Source: Bryobacterales bacterium (GTDB lineage: Bacteria; Acidobacteriota; Terriglobia; Bryobacterales; Bryobacteraceae). Taken from it: a stretch of DNA of 41,622 bases. The stretch covers positions 1-41,622 of the forward strand of contig JAIXKK010000167.1 in NCBI GenBank assembly GCA_026954325.1, read 5' to 3'. A model generated the notes under the pieces. That model ran no database searches. It was not told the DNA's origin and saw nothing but the letters and a program-made list of their open reading frames with translations. Positions 18,252 to 27,423 of the stretch are shown one piece after another. The position numbers and the translations under genes were made by a program. How positions within the stretch are numbered: the stretch's first letter is position 1; each line of letters begins with the position of its first letter.

Positions 18252-19141
18252 TCAGCCCTTGACGATGCCGCGGTACTCGGTAGGCGAGATACCTTGAATT
18301 CGGCGAAAAAGACGCGAGAAGTAGAGGGGGTCGTTGAAGCCGAGTTCGCCGGCGATGCGCTTGACGGGGAGATCGCCGCCGTCGAGCAACTCGCAGGCGC
18401 GCCGGATTTTCAGCCGCGGGAAATAGTCGAGAGGAGCGAAGCCGGTGGCTTTCTTGAAGACGGCGCAAAAGTGGGAACTGGAGAGATTCACCATACTGGC
18501 GAGTTCGGGGATGGAGACGGTATCTTCAAGACGCTGGTGCATGTAGGCGATGGCGCGCCGGATGCGTGGGCCGGCGCCCGTGTAAGCGGTCTGCCGGTGA
18601 GTGGCTGAGATGGCAAGGCCGAGCAGGTGCGCCAGCGCCAGGGAGGCGGCCGGCAGGCGGCCGGCGCCATAGCCGTGGGAGAGTTCCTCGGTGATCTCCT
18701 CGAACAAGGCGGCCAGGCGCGACTGTTCGTCCACCTCGAAGAGAGGGCTGACGCGGCCGCGGCGCGGCATCGCGCCGAGGTGCTCGGCCGCGCGGCCCGC
18801 GCAGTGGAGCCAATAGATAGTCCATGGCCGCGCCTCCGCCGCCCCATACCGGTGCGGCTCCCGCGGCAGGATCGCGATGAGATGTCCGGGCGGGACCTCG
18901 TGCCGCGCGGCGCCCATTTCCACCCATCCGCTCCGCGCACGCACAGGATGAGAATCAGTTCATTGCAGCCGCGCGGGCGTTCAAAGTAGTGATACGCCGC
19001 ATCGGGAAAGTAGCCGGCGCCGGTGGGAAGCAGCTTGACTGGAAGTTGCTCCGCCAAGGCGCGTTGCACAATCGGCCGCGGCAGCATCAGAAAACGTTGT
19101 CCGGGAAAGCCGTCAGGCACGCGCAATACCGGTTCCGCCAT
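18252..19141 (-). CDS. AraC-family transcriptional regulator, frameshifted
   Basis: With one shift the gene encodes about 296 residues, normal for AraC proteins with an N-terminal cupin-like sensor. The sensor begins MAEPVLRVPDG and has HYFERPRGCNELILILC in one frame; after about 18,935 the sequence continues in a second frame as SGWVEMGAARHEVPPGHLIAILP. The C-terminal double helix-turn-helix is intact: SIPELASMVNLSSSHFCAVF and KRIAGELGFNDPLYFSRLF, then GISPTEYR. It follows two alpha-galactosidase genes and may regulate them. The sensor frame is open without a stop into the C-terminal frame of the upstream GH27 gene. No clear ribosome binding site precedes the ATG at 19141. Confidence 0.8.
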
Positions 19142-20592
19142 GACGACAACAGTACCGGAAAAAGATCCATACCGGGATGCCGCCCGATACGCGATAGGCC
19201 ATCGTCGCTTCTTGGCCCAAACCCGTACGAACGCCACCCCGTGTGAAGCCACCCGGGGCGAGTACTCCCCTTGCACTCCGCTCACATCCCGTTGCCGCCA
19301 GACGTCCCGTACCCGGAGACCCGCTGTCATCTCCAACTCCGCGGCCGTCACTTTCATCATCCGGGGCTCCGTGCCCAGGTTGAACAGACCCACCGCCTTC
19401 GAGCCGTCCTCGAGCGGTTTCACCAGCACCAGTTCGTCATCGCTCCGGCGCGGAATCTTCGCCTGCTTTCCCAGCACGTCCTGGTTTACGCCGATCACCT
19501 CGGCGTTGCACGGCACGTTCAGGGTAAAATCGTCCAGCATGTTCATCGCGCCGGAGAAAAACAACGGCGCCGCCATCAGCGACCACATCGACATGTAGCT
19601 GTACTGCTCATCCGCCGACAGTTCCACCTTCGCCGGCGGTCCCTCGCGTTGCCGCGGCCGTCCCGCGTAACCGATGATCAGGTAATCCGGATCGTTCCAG
19701 CGCCCCGGCCCCTCATGCCATACTGGCACAGGTTGAAAACAACGTCCCGGTCCAACCGCTTCACGATGCCGCCCATCAGGCCGTAGGGTTTTTTCCGCTC
19801 TTCCAGGGAATCGTTCCGGGCGATCTGCCGGTAAGAGCACCAGTCGTACTTCAGAAAATCGAACCCCCACTCCGCGAACCGCCTCGCGTCCGCGTCCTCG
19901 TGGCGGTACGACGCCGTATAGCCCGCGCACGTTAACGGTCCAGGGCCGGTATAAATGCCGGCCCGCAGGCCCTTGGCGTGAATGTACGCGGTCAACCCCT
20001 TCATATCCGGGAACCGCTTGTTCGGTAAGATCGCGCCGCCGGCGTCGCGTGGCTCGCCGCCCAGTTCCGGATCGCCCGGCTTCACCATCCAGCAGTCGTC
20101 GATGTTCACGTACTGGTAGCCATAATCCGCCATGCCGCTTGCAACCATTAAGTCCGCGGCCTCGCGCATCAGGTTTCCGGTGACCTGGTTCCGGTAGGCG
20201 TACCAGTCATTCCAGCCCATCGGCGGCGTCAAAGCCAGCGTGTCCCCCACCACCAACTTAAACGGGCGCGCCGCCGGCCCGGCCTTGCTCACAGCCTTGA
20301 AGGTCACTTCATACGAGCCGGCCTTCCGTGGAACCTTTCCCGTGATGATTCCCGTCGCGGGGTCCAGTTTCAATGACGGCGGCAGCTTTGACGCGCTGAA
20401 CTTCATGGGCCGCTCGCCCGTGCACGGAATCCGGTAAATAAAATCGTGACCCGGCCGCGCGCCGTGGATTTTCGGACCATTGATCTTCGGAGCCGGCCCC
20501 GGCTTCGGCGTCAGGACCGGCATGTCCCCGGAGGCCACCGCCACCCCGGCCGGCAGCGCGGCGCACACCGTCAAGAACAATCGCAATCTCAC
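19142..20592 (-). pseudogene. GH27 alpha-galactosidase, broken, catalytic segment missing
   Basis: The start is a GTG at 20592 that overlaps the upstream stop (GTGA). A signal peptide (VRLRLFLTVCAALPAGVAVASG) and an Ig-like putative-binding segment (SLKLDPATGIITGKVP) precede a GH27 barrel: LTPPMGWNDWYAY, YVNIDDCWM, and FDFLKYDWCSY with the nucleophile Asp. After VVFNLCQYGM at about 19,715 the frame changes and the next recognisable part is HEGPGRWNDPDYLIIGYAG. About 40 residues that normally lie between, including the region of the acid/base Asp, are absent. The C-terminal domain (MLDDFTLNV, VIGVNQDVLGKQA) remains. The enzyme should be dead as it stands. The frame has no stop before the AraC start, so the true C-terminus is uncertain. 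Confidence 0.8.
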
Positions 20593-22730
20593 TTTTCGAC
20601 CTCCAGTTCCACCACCGCGGCGCGCCACTCCGCATCCAGCCTCACCGGCCACCCGCCTGACAACTCGGCCGCGCTCACCGCCGGCCGCTTGACGCCATCC
20701 ACGGAGACACGGTATGTTGCGCCCTTCCTGAGTCCGCGGAGCGCGAATCTTCGTTCGGCCTCACCGCCGCCCAGGCGGTACGCCATCAGCACGCTCTTGC
20801 CGGCATCGGGCGCGGCATACTGCAAAGCCATCCATCCCCGGGGGGCCTGGTTGGCGGGCGGCGGCGTCAAATGATACACATCGCCGTCGGCGATCACCTC
20901 GCGGATACGCTTGTACAGCGCGATGTTTTCGGCCGCGCGTTTCTTTAGCTCCGGCGGCCATTCAAAGACACGGCTCGAGATTCCGAACTGTCCGTTCATC
21001 GGCACGCGCAGCATGAAATCCCACCAGCCTGGCGCGCCTCCTCCGGCAATCCGTCCCCGCAAGCCGCCGTTCGCCTCCGGCTTATCGCCCACCATCCAGT
21101 GATTGCAGACAGCCGGGGTGAACGCGGTGGTACAGCCGTAGGCCAACTGCACCGATGGCAGCGGAGCAATCTCATCCGACAGCCACGTGGTGTGCGTGTG
21201 CGCCATGATCCCGCTGTCGAACCGCAGCCCGCCGCTCGAACAATTCTCGATCACCAGCCGCGGATACTTTGTCCGCACCTCGTCCAGCCATGCGTAGTAA
21301 TTGAGGATGTGATCCGCCAGCACCGTACCCTTCCGCTCACCCGGAGCCGGCGGATCGAATTCAGAGCCAATGTCGATGTTGTAGTCGATCTTCACCCAAT
21401 CGAGCTTGTAGTCGCGCGCCAACCGGTCCATCACCCGGTGCGCCCACGCGCGCACCTCCGGTTTCGCGAAATTCAGCATCGCCCGGACGCCCCTGATTAC
21501 CGGCTTGCCATTGTAGGTGAGCAGCCAATCCGCATGTTCGCGGTACATGTCCGACTCCAGCCCGACGTTTTCGATTTCCACCCAGAGGCCGAACTTCATG
21601 CCTTTCCCATGGACATGCTCCGCCAGTTCCTCGAGCCCCTTGGGATAGGCCGCCCGGTCCACCTGGTAGTCTCCCAGTTCCGCCGACCAATTCTTCTTGT
21701 TGTACCAGCCGGAGTCCAGGACAAATACATCCGCGCCCAACTCCGCCGCTATATCCGCGCAGTCCTTCATCTCCCGCACCGTCATCTTGCCCGGAAACGG
21801 ATACCACGAGTTGAACTGCACCAGCAGTGGATCATTGGCCGGCGTGCGTGCGTAGGCAAACTGCCGCTGCCGGCGGTGCAACTGGTTCGTGGCATCGTCC
21901 AAATCACCGGAAGAGGCCGTGAACGCCACTTCCGGCAGGGTCCGCGACGCGCCTGCTCCCAGCGTCAATGCGCCCTCGAAATCCCACTGCGTCCCAAGCG
22001 ACACCAGCACATCCGTATCGCGCGGCGGAGTCTTACCGGACCCTGGCGTCCGCTCCACCAGGAACTGCCAGTTGCCTGAATAGGCCAGTTCGCCGGTATA
22101 CCGCACGCCGAGCGTCCTGTTGTATAGCGAAAACCATGGCGAATATATGCTCGTCGAACGTCCCCGGCTATTCAGTAGTCTCTTCCCGCCCGCCGTCAAT
22201 TGCTCCGTGGTGATTTGCTTTTCCTGGCCCCAGCCTCCCCACAAGTAAGTCAGATCATAATCGCCTGGCGGCAGCCGCCAGCTCAGTTCCGGCAGCGACT
22301 CGACTTGTAACGGGGCGGCGCCGGTGTTGATCAGCTTCATTCGCCGGGAGATCACGCCGGTCTCGCCCCAAGAGGCGTACACCGCCTCGATGCGCAGCGG
22401 CAGCCGCCGGTGCTGGTATACCAACCGGAGTTTGCTCACTGCCCCCTGGCTTTCCCGCGACGATGAGAGCAGATTCAATTCCTCGGGCTCCACCGTTTGC
22501 CCGGACACCATGCCGAACATATCCTGTCCACGGAAAGCTTGGCCCCGGGGCTGTCCATCCATTCTCCACGCCGCCGCTCCGGCGGGTCCGAAATACTCGA
22601 GCCGCACCACGCCGGCGGAACTCGCCAGCCGGTACTCCACCGGCCCGCTGCGTATCGGGAATGATTGGTTCGCCGTTTCCGCGGTCACCGCCGCGCATGC
22701 GCACCAGACAATCCAAATCCACGGTTTCAT
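20589..22730 (-). CDS. Secreted GH36-like alpha-galactosidase (melibiase)
   Basis: About 713 residues counted from MKPWIWIVWCACAAVTAE, a signal peptide; an in-frame ATG lies 6 bases earlier, and another at 22,772. An N-terminal beta-supersandwich (residues 20-290) is followed by a TIM barrel: VQFNSWYPFPG, VFVLDSGWY, FGLWVEIENV, WVKIDYNID with the likely nucleophile Asp (about residue 450), ENCSSGGLRFD, and WLSDEIAPL with the likely acid/base Asp (about 518). A small C-terminal beta domain ends in ELEVEK. It should remove terminal alpha-galactose from plant-type oligosaccharides or galactomannan outside the cytoplasm. It overlaps the GH27 gene by four bases and lies 68 bases behind kbl. Confidence 0.9.
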   Translation of the reverse strand: MKPWIWIVWCACAAVTAETANQSFPIRSGPVEYRLASSAGVVRLEYFGPAGAAAWRMDGQPRGQAFRGQDMFGMVSGQTVEPEELNLLSSSRESQGAVSKLRLVYQHRRLPLRIEAVYASWGETGVISRRMKLINTGAAPLQVESLPELSWRLPPGDYDLTYLWGGWGQEKQITTEQLTAGGKRLLNSRGRSTSIYSPWFSLYNRTLGVRYTGELAYSGNWQFLVERTPGSGKTPPRDTDVLVSLGTQWDFEGALTLGAGASRTLPEVAFTASSGDLDDATNQLHRRQRQFAYARTPANDPLLVQFNSWYPFPGKMTVREMKDCADIAAELGADVFVLDSGWYNKKNWSAELGDYQVDRAAYPKGLEELAEHVHGKGMKFGLWVEIENVGLESDMYREHADWLLTYNGKPVIRGVRAMLNFAKPEVRAWAHRVMDRLARDYKLDWVKIDYNIDIGSEFDPPAPGERKGTVLADHILNYYAWLDEVRTKYPRLVIENCSSGGLRFDSGIMAHTHTTWLSDEIAPLPSVQLAYGCTTAFTPAVCNHWMVGDKPEANGGLRGRIAGGGAPGWWDFMLRVPMNGQFGISSRVFEWPPELKKRAAENIALYKRIREVIADGDVYHLTPPPANQAPRGWMALQYAAPDAGKSVLMAYRLGGGEAERRFALRGLRKGATYRVSVDGVKRPAVSAAELSGGWPVRLDAEWRAAVVELEVEK

Positions 22731-22798
22731 AAGCATATTGTGGAAGATTTTCGCCGCAATGGCCGATGTCACGAATTACATGGACAGTCCCCTGATTC

Positions 22799-23980
22799 TC
22801 AAATTCCCAACTCGGCCTTCACGGCCGCGAACTGCGCAGCGGCGAATTCCAGATCATCCGGCGTGTGCGCGGCCGATACCTGAATCCGGATCCGGGCTTT
22901 GCCTTTCGGGACCACGGGGAAGGAAAACCCGGTCACGTACACGCCGCGGGCGAGCAGCAAGTCCGCCATCCGCGCCGCCAGCGCCGCATCTCCGAGCATC
23001 ACGGGAATAATGGGATGCTCGCCGGGAAGAATGTGGAACCCGAGTCCGCTCATCTGCCGCCGGAAGAACTTCGTATTGCTCTCGAGACGGTCCCGCGGGT
23101 CCGTGGAGCGCGAGAGCAGATCGAGAGCTTTCAACGAAGCGGCGGCAATCGGCGGCGCCACGGTGTTCGAGAACAGGTACGGCCGTGAACGCTGCCGCAG
23201 CAGCGCGATGATCTCCTGCCGCCCGGAGACATACCCTCCGCTCGCCCCTCCCAGCGCTTTGCCGAGAGTTCCGGTGAGAATGTCCACGCGCCCCATCACG
23301 TGATGATGCTCATGCGTGCCGCGGCCGTGTTTGCCCATGAAGCCCACGGCGTGCGAGTCGTCCACCATCACCAAGGCCTGGTGCTTCTCCGCCAGATCGC
23401 AGATCGCGGGCAGGCCGGCGATGTAGCCGTCCATCGAAAACACGCCATCGGTGGCGATCATCCGGAAGCGCGCGCCGGATGCCTCTTTCAGTTGCGCTTC
23501 CAGGTCCTCCATGTCGTTGTTGCGGTAGCGGAAGCGCCGTGCTTTCGAAAGCCGGATCCCGTCGATGATGCTCGCGTGGTTCAACTCATCGGAGATCACC
23601 GCGTCCTCGGCCCCCAGCAGCGTTTCAAACAATCCGCCGTTGGCGTCAAAACAGGAGGAATACAAAATGGTGTCGTCCGTCCCGAGAAACTCGCTGATCC
23701 GCCCCTCGAGTTGTTTGTGAAGCGTTTGCGTCCCGCAGATGAAGCGCACCGAGGCCAGCCCGTAGCCCCACTTATCGAGCGCCTCATGCGCGGCCGCGAT
23801 CAGTTCCGGGTGATGCGCAAGCCCAAGATAGTTGTTCGCGCACAGGTTCAGCACCCGTGCTCCGTCCGCCAGGCCGATGCGCGCGCCCTGCGCCGTGCCG
23901 ATCAGCCGCTCGTTCTTGTACAATCCGCCCGCGCGGATCTCCTCCAGCGTGTCGCGGAGGTGCTGCTCCATTGCGTACAT
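22799..23980 (-). CDS. kbl: Glycine C-acetyltransferase (2-amino-3-ketobutyrate CoA ligase)
   Basis: 393 residues, as usual for Kbl, an alpha-oxoamine synthase fold. Seen are CANNYLGLAHHPELI, the PLP-binding aspartate segment VDDSHAVGFMGKHGRGTHEH, and the Schiff-base lysine in TGTLGKALGGASGGYVSG (about K241). The C-terminal HPIIPVMLGD and GFSFPVVPKGKARIRIQVSA are also typical. It cleaves 2-amino-3-ketobutyrate with CoA to glycine and acetyl-CoA, the second step of threonine breakdown. It starts 3 bases behind tdh with GGGAG at a good distance. Confidence 0.96.
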   Translation of the reverse strand: MYAMEQHLRDTLEEIRAGGLYKNERLIGTAQGARIGLADGARVLNLCANNYLGLAHHPELIAAAHEALDKWGYGLASVRFICGTQTLHKQLEGRISEFLGTDDTILYSSCFDANGGLFETLLGAEDAVISDELNHASIIDGIRLSKARRFRYRNNDMEDLEAQLKEASGARFRMIATDGVFSMDGYIAGLPAICDLAEKHQALVMVDDSHAVGFMGKHGRGTHEHHHVMGRVDILTGTLGKALGGASGGYVSGRQEIIALLRQRSRPYLFSNTVAPPIAAASLKALDLLSRSTDPRDRLESNTKFFRRQMSGLGFHILPGEHPIIPVMLGDAALAARMADLLLARGVYVTGFSFPVVPKGKARIRIQVSAAHTPDDLEFAAAQFAAVKAELGI

Positions 23981-23983
23981 CGC

Positions 23984-25012
23984 TTACTTCTCCCAGGAAA
24001 GGATGACCTTGCCGCAATTGCCTTCCCGCATCGCGGCAAATCCCTTTTCGAATTCCGTGTAGTGGTAGCGGTGCGTGATCACCGGGCCGATCTTCAATCC
24101 CGATTCCAGCATCACCGTCATTTTGTACCAGGTTTCGTACATCTCCCGGCCATAGATTCCCTTGATCGTCAGGCCGTTGAAGATGATCGTGTTCCAATCA
24201 ATCCGCATCGGCTGAGAAGGGATGCCGAGCATCGCGATGCGGCCGCCGTGCGCCATGTTGGCGAGCATATCCCGAAAAGCCTGCTCGTTGCCCGACATCT
24301 CCAGGCCGATGTCGAAGCCTTCGGCCATGCGGAGTTCTTCCTGCGCGGAAGCGATCGTCCGTTCTCTTACGTCAATCGCGAGCGAAACGCGCACTTTGCG
24401 CGCCAGTTCGAGCCGCGCCGGATTCACGTCCGTGATCACCACGTGCCGCGCTCCGGCGTGCCGCGCCACCGCCGCCGCCATGATCCCAATGGGACCCGCT
24501 CCGGTCACCAGCACATCCTCGCCGAGCAGAGGAAACGACAACGCGGTGTGCACCGCATTGCCGAATGGATCGAAGATCGCCGCCACATCGAGATCAATCG
24601 ATGGAGCATGCCGCCAGATGTTTGACATCGGAAGCGCGATGTATTCCGCGAACGCTCCGGGGCGGTTCACTCCCACACCCTGGGTATGGGCGCAAAGATG
24701 GCGGCGCCCGGCCATGCAGTTGCGGCAGCGTCCGCACACGACGTGGCCTTCTCCCGAGACGATCTCGCCGGGAAGGAAGTCGAGAACGTTCGAGCCGACG
24801 GCCACCACCCTGCCCACGAACTCGTGCCCGATGTGCATGGGCACGGGAATCGTGCGCCTGGCCCAATCGTCCCAGTTGTAGATGTGGAGATCCGTTCCGC
24901 AGATACCCGTGCGCAGGACTTGAATGAGAACATCGTTGATTCCGATGCCCGGCTGCGGCACATCCTCCAGCCAGAGCCCGGACGCCTCTTTCGCCTTCAC
25001 GAGAGCTTTCAC
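23984..25012 (-). CDS. tdh: L-threonine 3-dehydrogenase
   Basis: 342 residues of a zinc medium-chain dehydrogenase. The catalytic zinc ligands appear in GICGTDLHIYNWDDW and HIGHEFVG; a four-cysteine structural zinc lobe is CGRCRNCMAGRRHLC; the Rossmann glycine motif is VTGAGPIGIMAAAVARHAGA. It oxidises threonine with NAD+ to 2-amino-3-ketobutyrate, which kbl, 3 bases downstream, converts to glycine. The start is a GTG (25012) preceded by GAAAGG nine bases away. Confidence 0.96.
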   Translation of the reverse strand: MKALVKAKEASGLWLEDVPQPGIGINDVLIQVLRTGICGTDLHIYNWDDWARRTIPVPMHIGHEFVGRVVAVGSNVLDFLPGEIVSGEGHVVCGRCRNCMAGRRHLCAHTQGVGVNRPGAFAEYIALPMSNIWRHAPSIDLDVAAIFDPFGNAVHTALSFPLLGEDVLVTGAGPIGIMAAAVARHAGARHVVITDVNPARLELARKVRVSLAIDVRERTIASAQEELRMAEGFDIGLEMSGNEQAFRDMLANMAHGGRIAMLGIPSQPMRIDWNTIIFNGLTIKGIYGREMYETWYKMTVMLESGLKIGPVITHRYHYTEFEKGFAAMREGNCGKVILSWEK

Positions 25013-25123
25013 TATATGAAACCTTTCGTCTCTGATCTTAAACGAGCCGGCCTTCCACCCGCACCACCCGCCGGCATGCGCGCCGAAGAGAGTATTCCCT
25101 ATGGAGCGCGAGTTTCTGTTTTC

Positions 25124-25799
25124 TCACCGCGAGGACGAAAGCGTCGGGACGGGCGCGCCAGGCCTAGGCGCGCGCGGCTCATTCAGATCGCGCGCCACGT
25201 AGTCCGTGATCGCATAACTCATGCCCCGGCCCACCATGTCCTGGTGCTCGAGGATTCCGTACGCGCAAACGCGGATCAAAGCTCGCCCGCGCCGCCAGGT
25301 CCACGTCCTCGGCGCCGGCGATTCCCTCCCGCACAATGTGAACGGCCTCCCGCGCCAGAGCCATCCGCGAGCGGTTGCCGCCGCAATCCCCGAGCGGCGC
25401 CCGCACCTCCTCGGCCGGCGCCCTCTCCGGGCGCGAGCATTTCGATTGAATCGCCGTGATGCTCAGCCCCGAGGTGTTCGTGGCCAATATCGTTTCGGGC
25501 CTTGCGAGGGAATCCACCCGCGCGAAGCGTTTCTGCCGGCGCCGGTTCAATCACCAGATCCACCCGCCGGATGGCGTCATCAAAGCCGGTGAAAGCATGA
25601 AGCAGTCCTCGAACCTGGGCCGCGGCATCAGGATCCGAAGGCCCGTTCTGCCCAAGCGGTTTCGCCTGCCCTATCGTTTTCTCGAACCCCCGGCGCGCGC
25701 TCTCCTCGGCCCGGCTGAGGATTGCCGTCCCGGCGCCCCCCCCCAAGGCGAGCATCATGGCGATGCCATCCACTCGCGCCGGTTGATGCGTTCCGCCAT
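25124..25799 (-). pseudogene. 3-hydroxyacyl-CoA dehydrogenase pseudogene
   Basis: Pieces of one protein lie in order but in at least three frames: MAERIN at the start, IAMMLALGG and DDAIRRVDLVIE, then ARVDSLARPETILATNTSGLSITAIQ, then REAVHIVREGIAGAEDVDLAARA, and finally YGILEHQDMVGRGMSYAITD. These are the NAD-binding domain, the ATNTSG core and part of the C-terminal domain of the 3-hydroxyacyl-CoA dehydrogenase family used in fatty-acid or hydroxybutyryl-CoA oxidation. The glycine-rich nucleotide loop is missing near 25,775 and the active-site His/Glu region is scrambled, with a run of nine C's at 25,736-25,744. Several lesions make this a genuine wreck rather than one error. Confidence 0.8.
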
Positions 25800-25848
25800 T
25801 TTTCGAACTATGATGTCATGAGGCTAAATCCACCGAGGAGACACTCAT

Positions 25849-26133
25849 ATGATCGTCATTCGCAACTGCTTTGTCGCCAAACCGGGAAGCGCCAGCAAAC
25901 TCGCGGCCCAACTCAAAGAAGCCGCCGCCGCTGCCGGCTTTTCCACCTTCCGCGTCCTCACTGACATGACCGGCGATTTCAACCGCGTCATCCTGGAATA
26001 CGAAGCCGCGAGCGTAGGTGAGTTCGAGGAACGAATGAAGGAATACGCCACCAACGAATCCTTTCGCGAGAAGATGAAGGGTTATACGGACCTCTATCTC
26101 ACAGGCGCCCGCGAGATTCTCCGCGTCGTCTGA
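25849..26133 (+). CDS. Small dimeric alpha/beta-barrel (ABM/NIPSNAP-like) protein
   Basis: 94 residues, cytoplasmic, with no signal peptide. The opening MIVIRNCFVAKPGSASKLAAQLKE and the later FRVLTDMTGDFNRVILEYEAAS are the beta-strand/helix pattern of antibiotic-biosynthesis-monooxygenase-like and NIPSNAP-like domains, which act as small dimeric barrels of varied or unknown role. GAGGAG lies 8-10 bases before the ATG. It stands alone on plus, converging within 2 bases on the gene that follows on minus. Confidence 0.75.
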   Translation: MIVIRNCFVAKPGSASKLAAQLKEAAAAAGFSTFRVLTDMTGDFNRVILEYEAASVGEFEERMKEYATNESFREKMKGYTDLYLTGAREILRVV

Positions 26134-26135
26134 CG

Positions 26136-27023
26136 TTACAGCATTCCCGCTTTCCGGAGCACCTTCTCCGACTTTTGCCTGATCTCCATCGCCACTTCGT
26201 AGGGATCGCCCTTCTGGAGCCTGGGATAGAACAGCTCCACCGATAACGAACCTTCGTAGCGCGCTTTGCGAAGGGCATGCAGGATCTTCACGAGCGGCGA
26301 CACGCCGTCGCCCGGAATGTCGCGCGTCGAATTATCCAGCAGTTCCCGCGGGATGTCCGGAACGTCCTGGAAATGGACGTGGTGAATCTCGCCGGGGCGA
26401 ATCATGTCCAAGTCCTCCATTTTGCTCAAGCCGGCGTAAAAGTGGTAAAAGTCCAACATCGGTTTGACAAAAGGGTGATTTACTTCGCGAACCAGCTTGA
26501 GGGAGGTCGGCAGGCACCCGGCGAAGGTGGAGCCGCGCATGAATTCCAGCATGGCCGTCACGCCGAACGGCTTGACGATCTCGCCCATCTCATGCATGCG
26601 GCCGGCGGCGTGCTTGTAGTCATCGAGGGTGTACTTCCCGGCGGCGGCGCAAGGGATCACCATACGGTCGACGCCGGCCGCGGCGAACTGCTCGGCGCGG
26701 AACTTCAGATCAGTGAGAGCCTTTGCCCGTTGCGGACTAGGCTCGACAAGCCCGCGCACACCGCTGCCGCCTGAGACGGCTTTCATTCCCAGGTCGCTCA
26801 ACAGACGTTTGGCGGCCGGCAGACCCTCTTTGTCCACAAACGGATCGAGTAGCTGGGGGATAATCTCGACGTAACGAATGCCGGCTTTTGCATACCCCTC
26901 GAGGGATTGCCGGAACGTCGATCCCGCCGAAGTAGTCTGGTGGAGGCAGAGAGGCCACCTGGAAGCGGAGGATGCCAGAGCCAGGGCGGGGGCGGAATGG
27001 AGGAGGGTGCGTCTGGTGATCAT
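26136..27023 (-). CDS. Secreted xylose-isomerase-like TIM-barrel protein (sugar isomerase/epimerase family)
   Basis: 295 residues beginning MITRRTLLHSAPALALASSA, a twin-arginine-like signal. The barrel shows YVEIIPQLLDPFVD, VDRMVIPCAAAG, FGVTAMLEFMRG, PMLDFYHFYAG, IHHVHFQDVPD and GSLSVELFYP, i.e. the metal-ligand Glu/Asp/His/Glu spacing of AP-endonuclease-2-like epimerases. Such secreted members are frequent in Acidobacteria and Planctomycetes, and their substrates are mostly unknown. A typical family member is about 280-300 residues, so this gene looks complete. Confidence 0.85.
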   Translation of the reverse strand: MITRRTLLHSAPALALASSASRWPLCLHQTTSAGSTFRQSLEGYAKAGIRYVEIIPQLLDPFVDKEGLPAAKRLLSDLGMKAVSGGSGVRGLVEPSPQRAKALTDLKFRAEQFAAAGVDRMVIPCAAAGKYTLDDYKHAAGRMHEMGEIVKPFGVTAMLEFMRGSTFAGCLPTSLKLVREVNHPFVKPMLDFYHFYAGLSKMEDLDMIRPGEIHHVHFQDVPDIPRELLDNSTRDIPGDGVSPLVKILHALRKARYEGSLSVELFYPRLQKGDPYEVAMEIRQKSEKVLRKAGML

Positions 27024-27027
27024 GGGT

Positions 27028-27423
27028 CTACGATATTACAGGATATCGCGCGAGCACTCCTGAAACCGGATTCCTCCAGGGTGCGTAACTGTTTTGGGGA
27101 TCGCGGCCTGGGATCATGTTGTAGGGTTCCGCCGGTAGGAGGGTGTTGCGAACCGTGACTTCCTGGGCGAGCGTGGGATGAGCCCGCCGGGGAAGATTCT
27201 TTCGGAATTGGGCAGAGGCGGCGGGTGGTTGCTCCAAGGCCCGGAGGGCTTCGACAAAGTCGCCATCCAGTTGGAAGAGCTGCCGGATCAACCGCCGCGG
27301 AATCTCAGCCGGCGCCAGATCCATCCGGTCCAAAGCGCGCAACAACGTCAACAGCTCAAGCCGGGCGGCTTCCAGGCGGGAGCGGAGACCGGCAGGAATT
27401 TCCCCGGCGGACCGGCGGGCCAT
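27028..27423 (-). CDS. Hypothetical protein, possible passenger of a decayed insertion element
   Basis: 131 residues beginning MARRSAGEIPAGLRSRLEAA, strongly helical and charged in the first 70 residues (RLELLTLLRALDRMDLAPAE, RRLIRQLFQLDGDFVEALRAL), then a Pro-rich stretch and PAEPYNMIPGRDPQN. I do not recognise the family. Its start overlaps the end of a transposase remnant in another frame, in the same direction, so it may be an accessory gene of that element. It could also be truncated: the segment after EQPP is abrupt. Confidence 0.5.
   Translation of the reverse strand: MARRSAGEIPAGLRSRLEAARLELLTLLRALDRMDLAPAEIPRRLIRQLFQLDGDFVEALRALEQPPAASAQFRKNLPRRAHPTLAQEVTVRNTLLPAEPYNMIPGRDPQNSYAPWRNPVSGVLARYPVIS

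Noticed and set aside
24600..24900. Possible CRISPR-like or tandem repeat arrays anywhere in the window
   Set aside because: I saw no regularly spaced repeats; the short GC-rich similarities are codon-driven.
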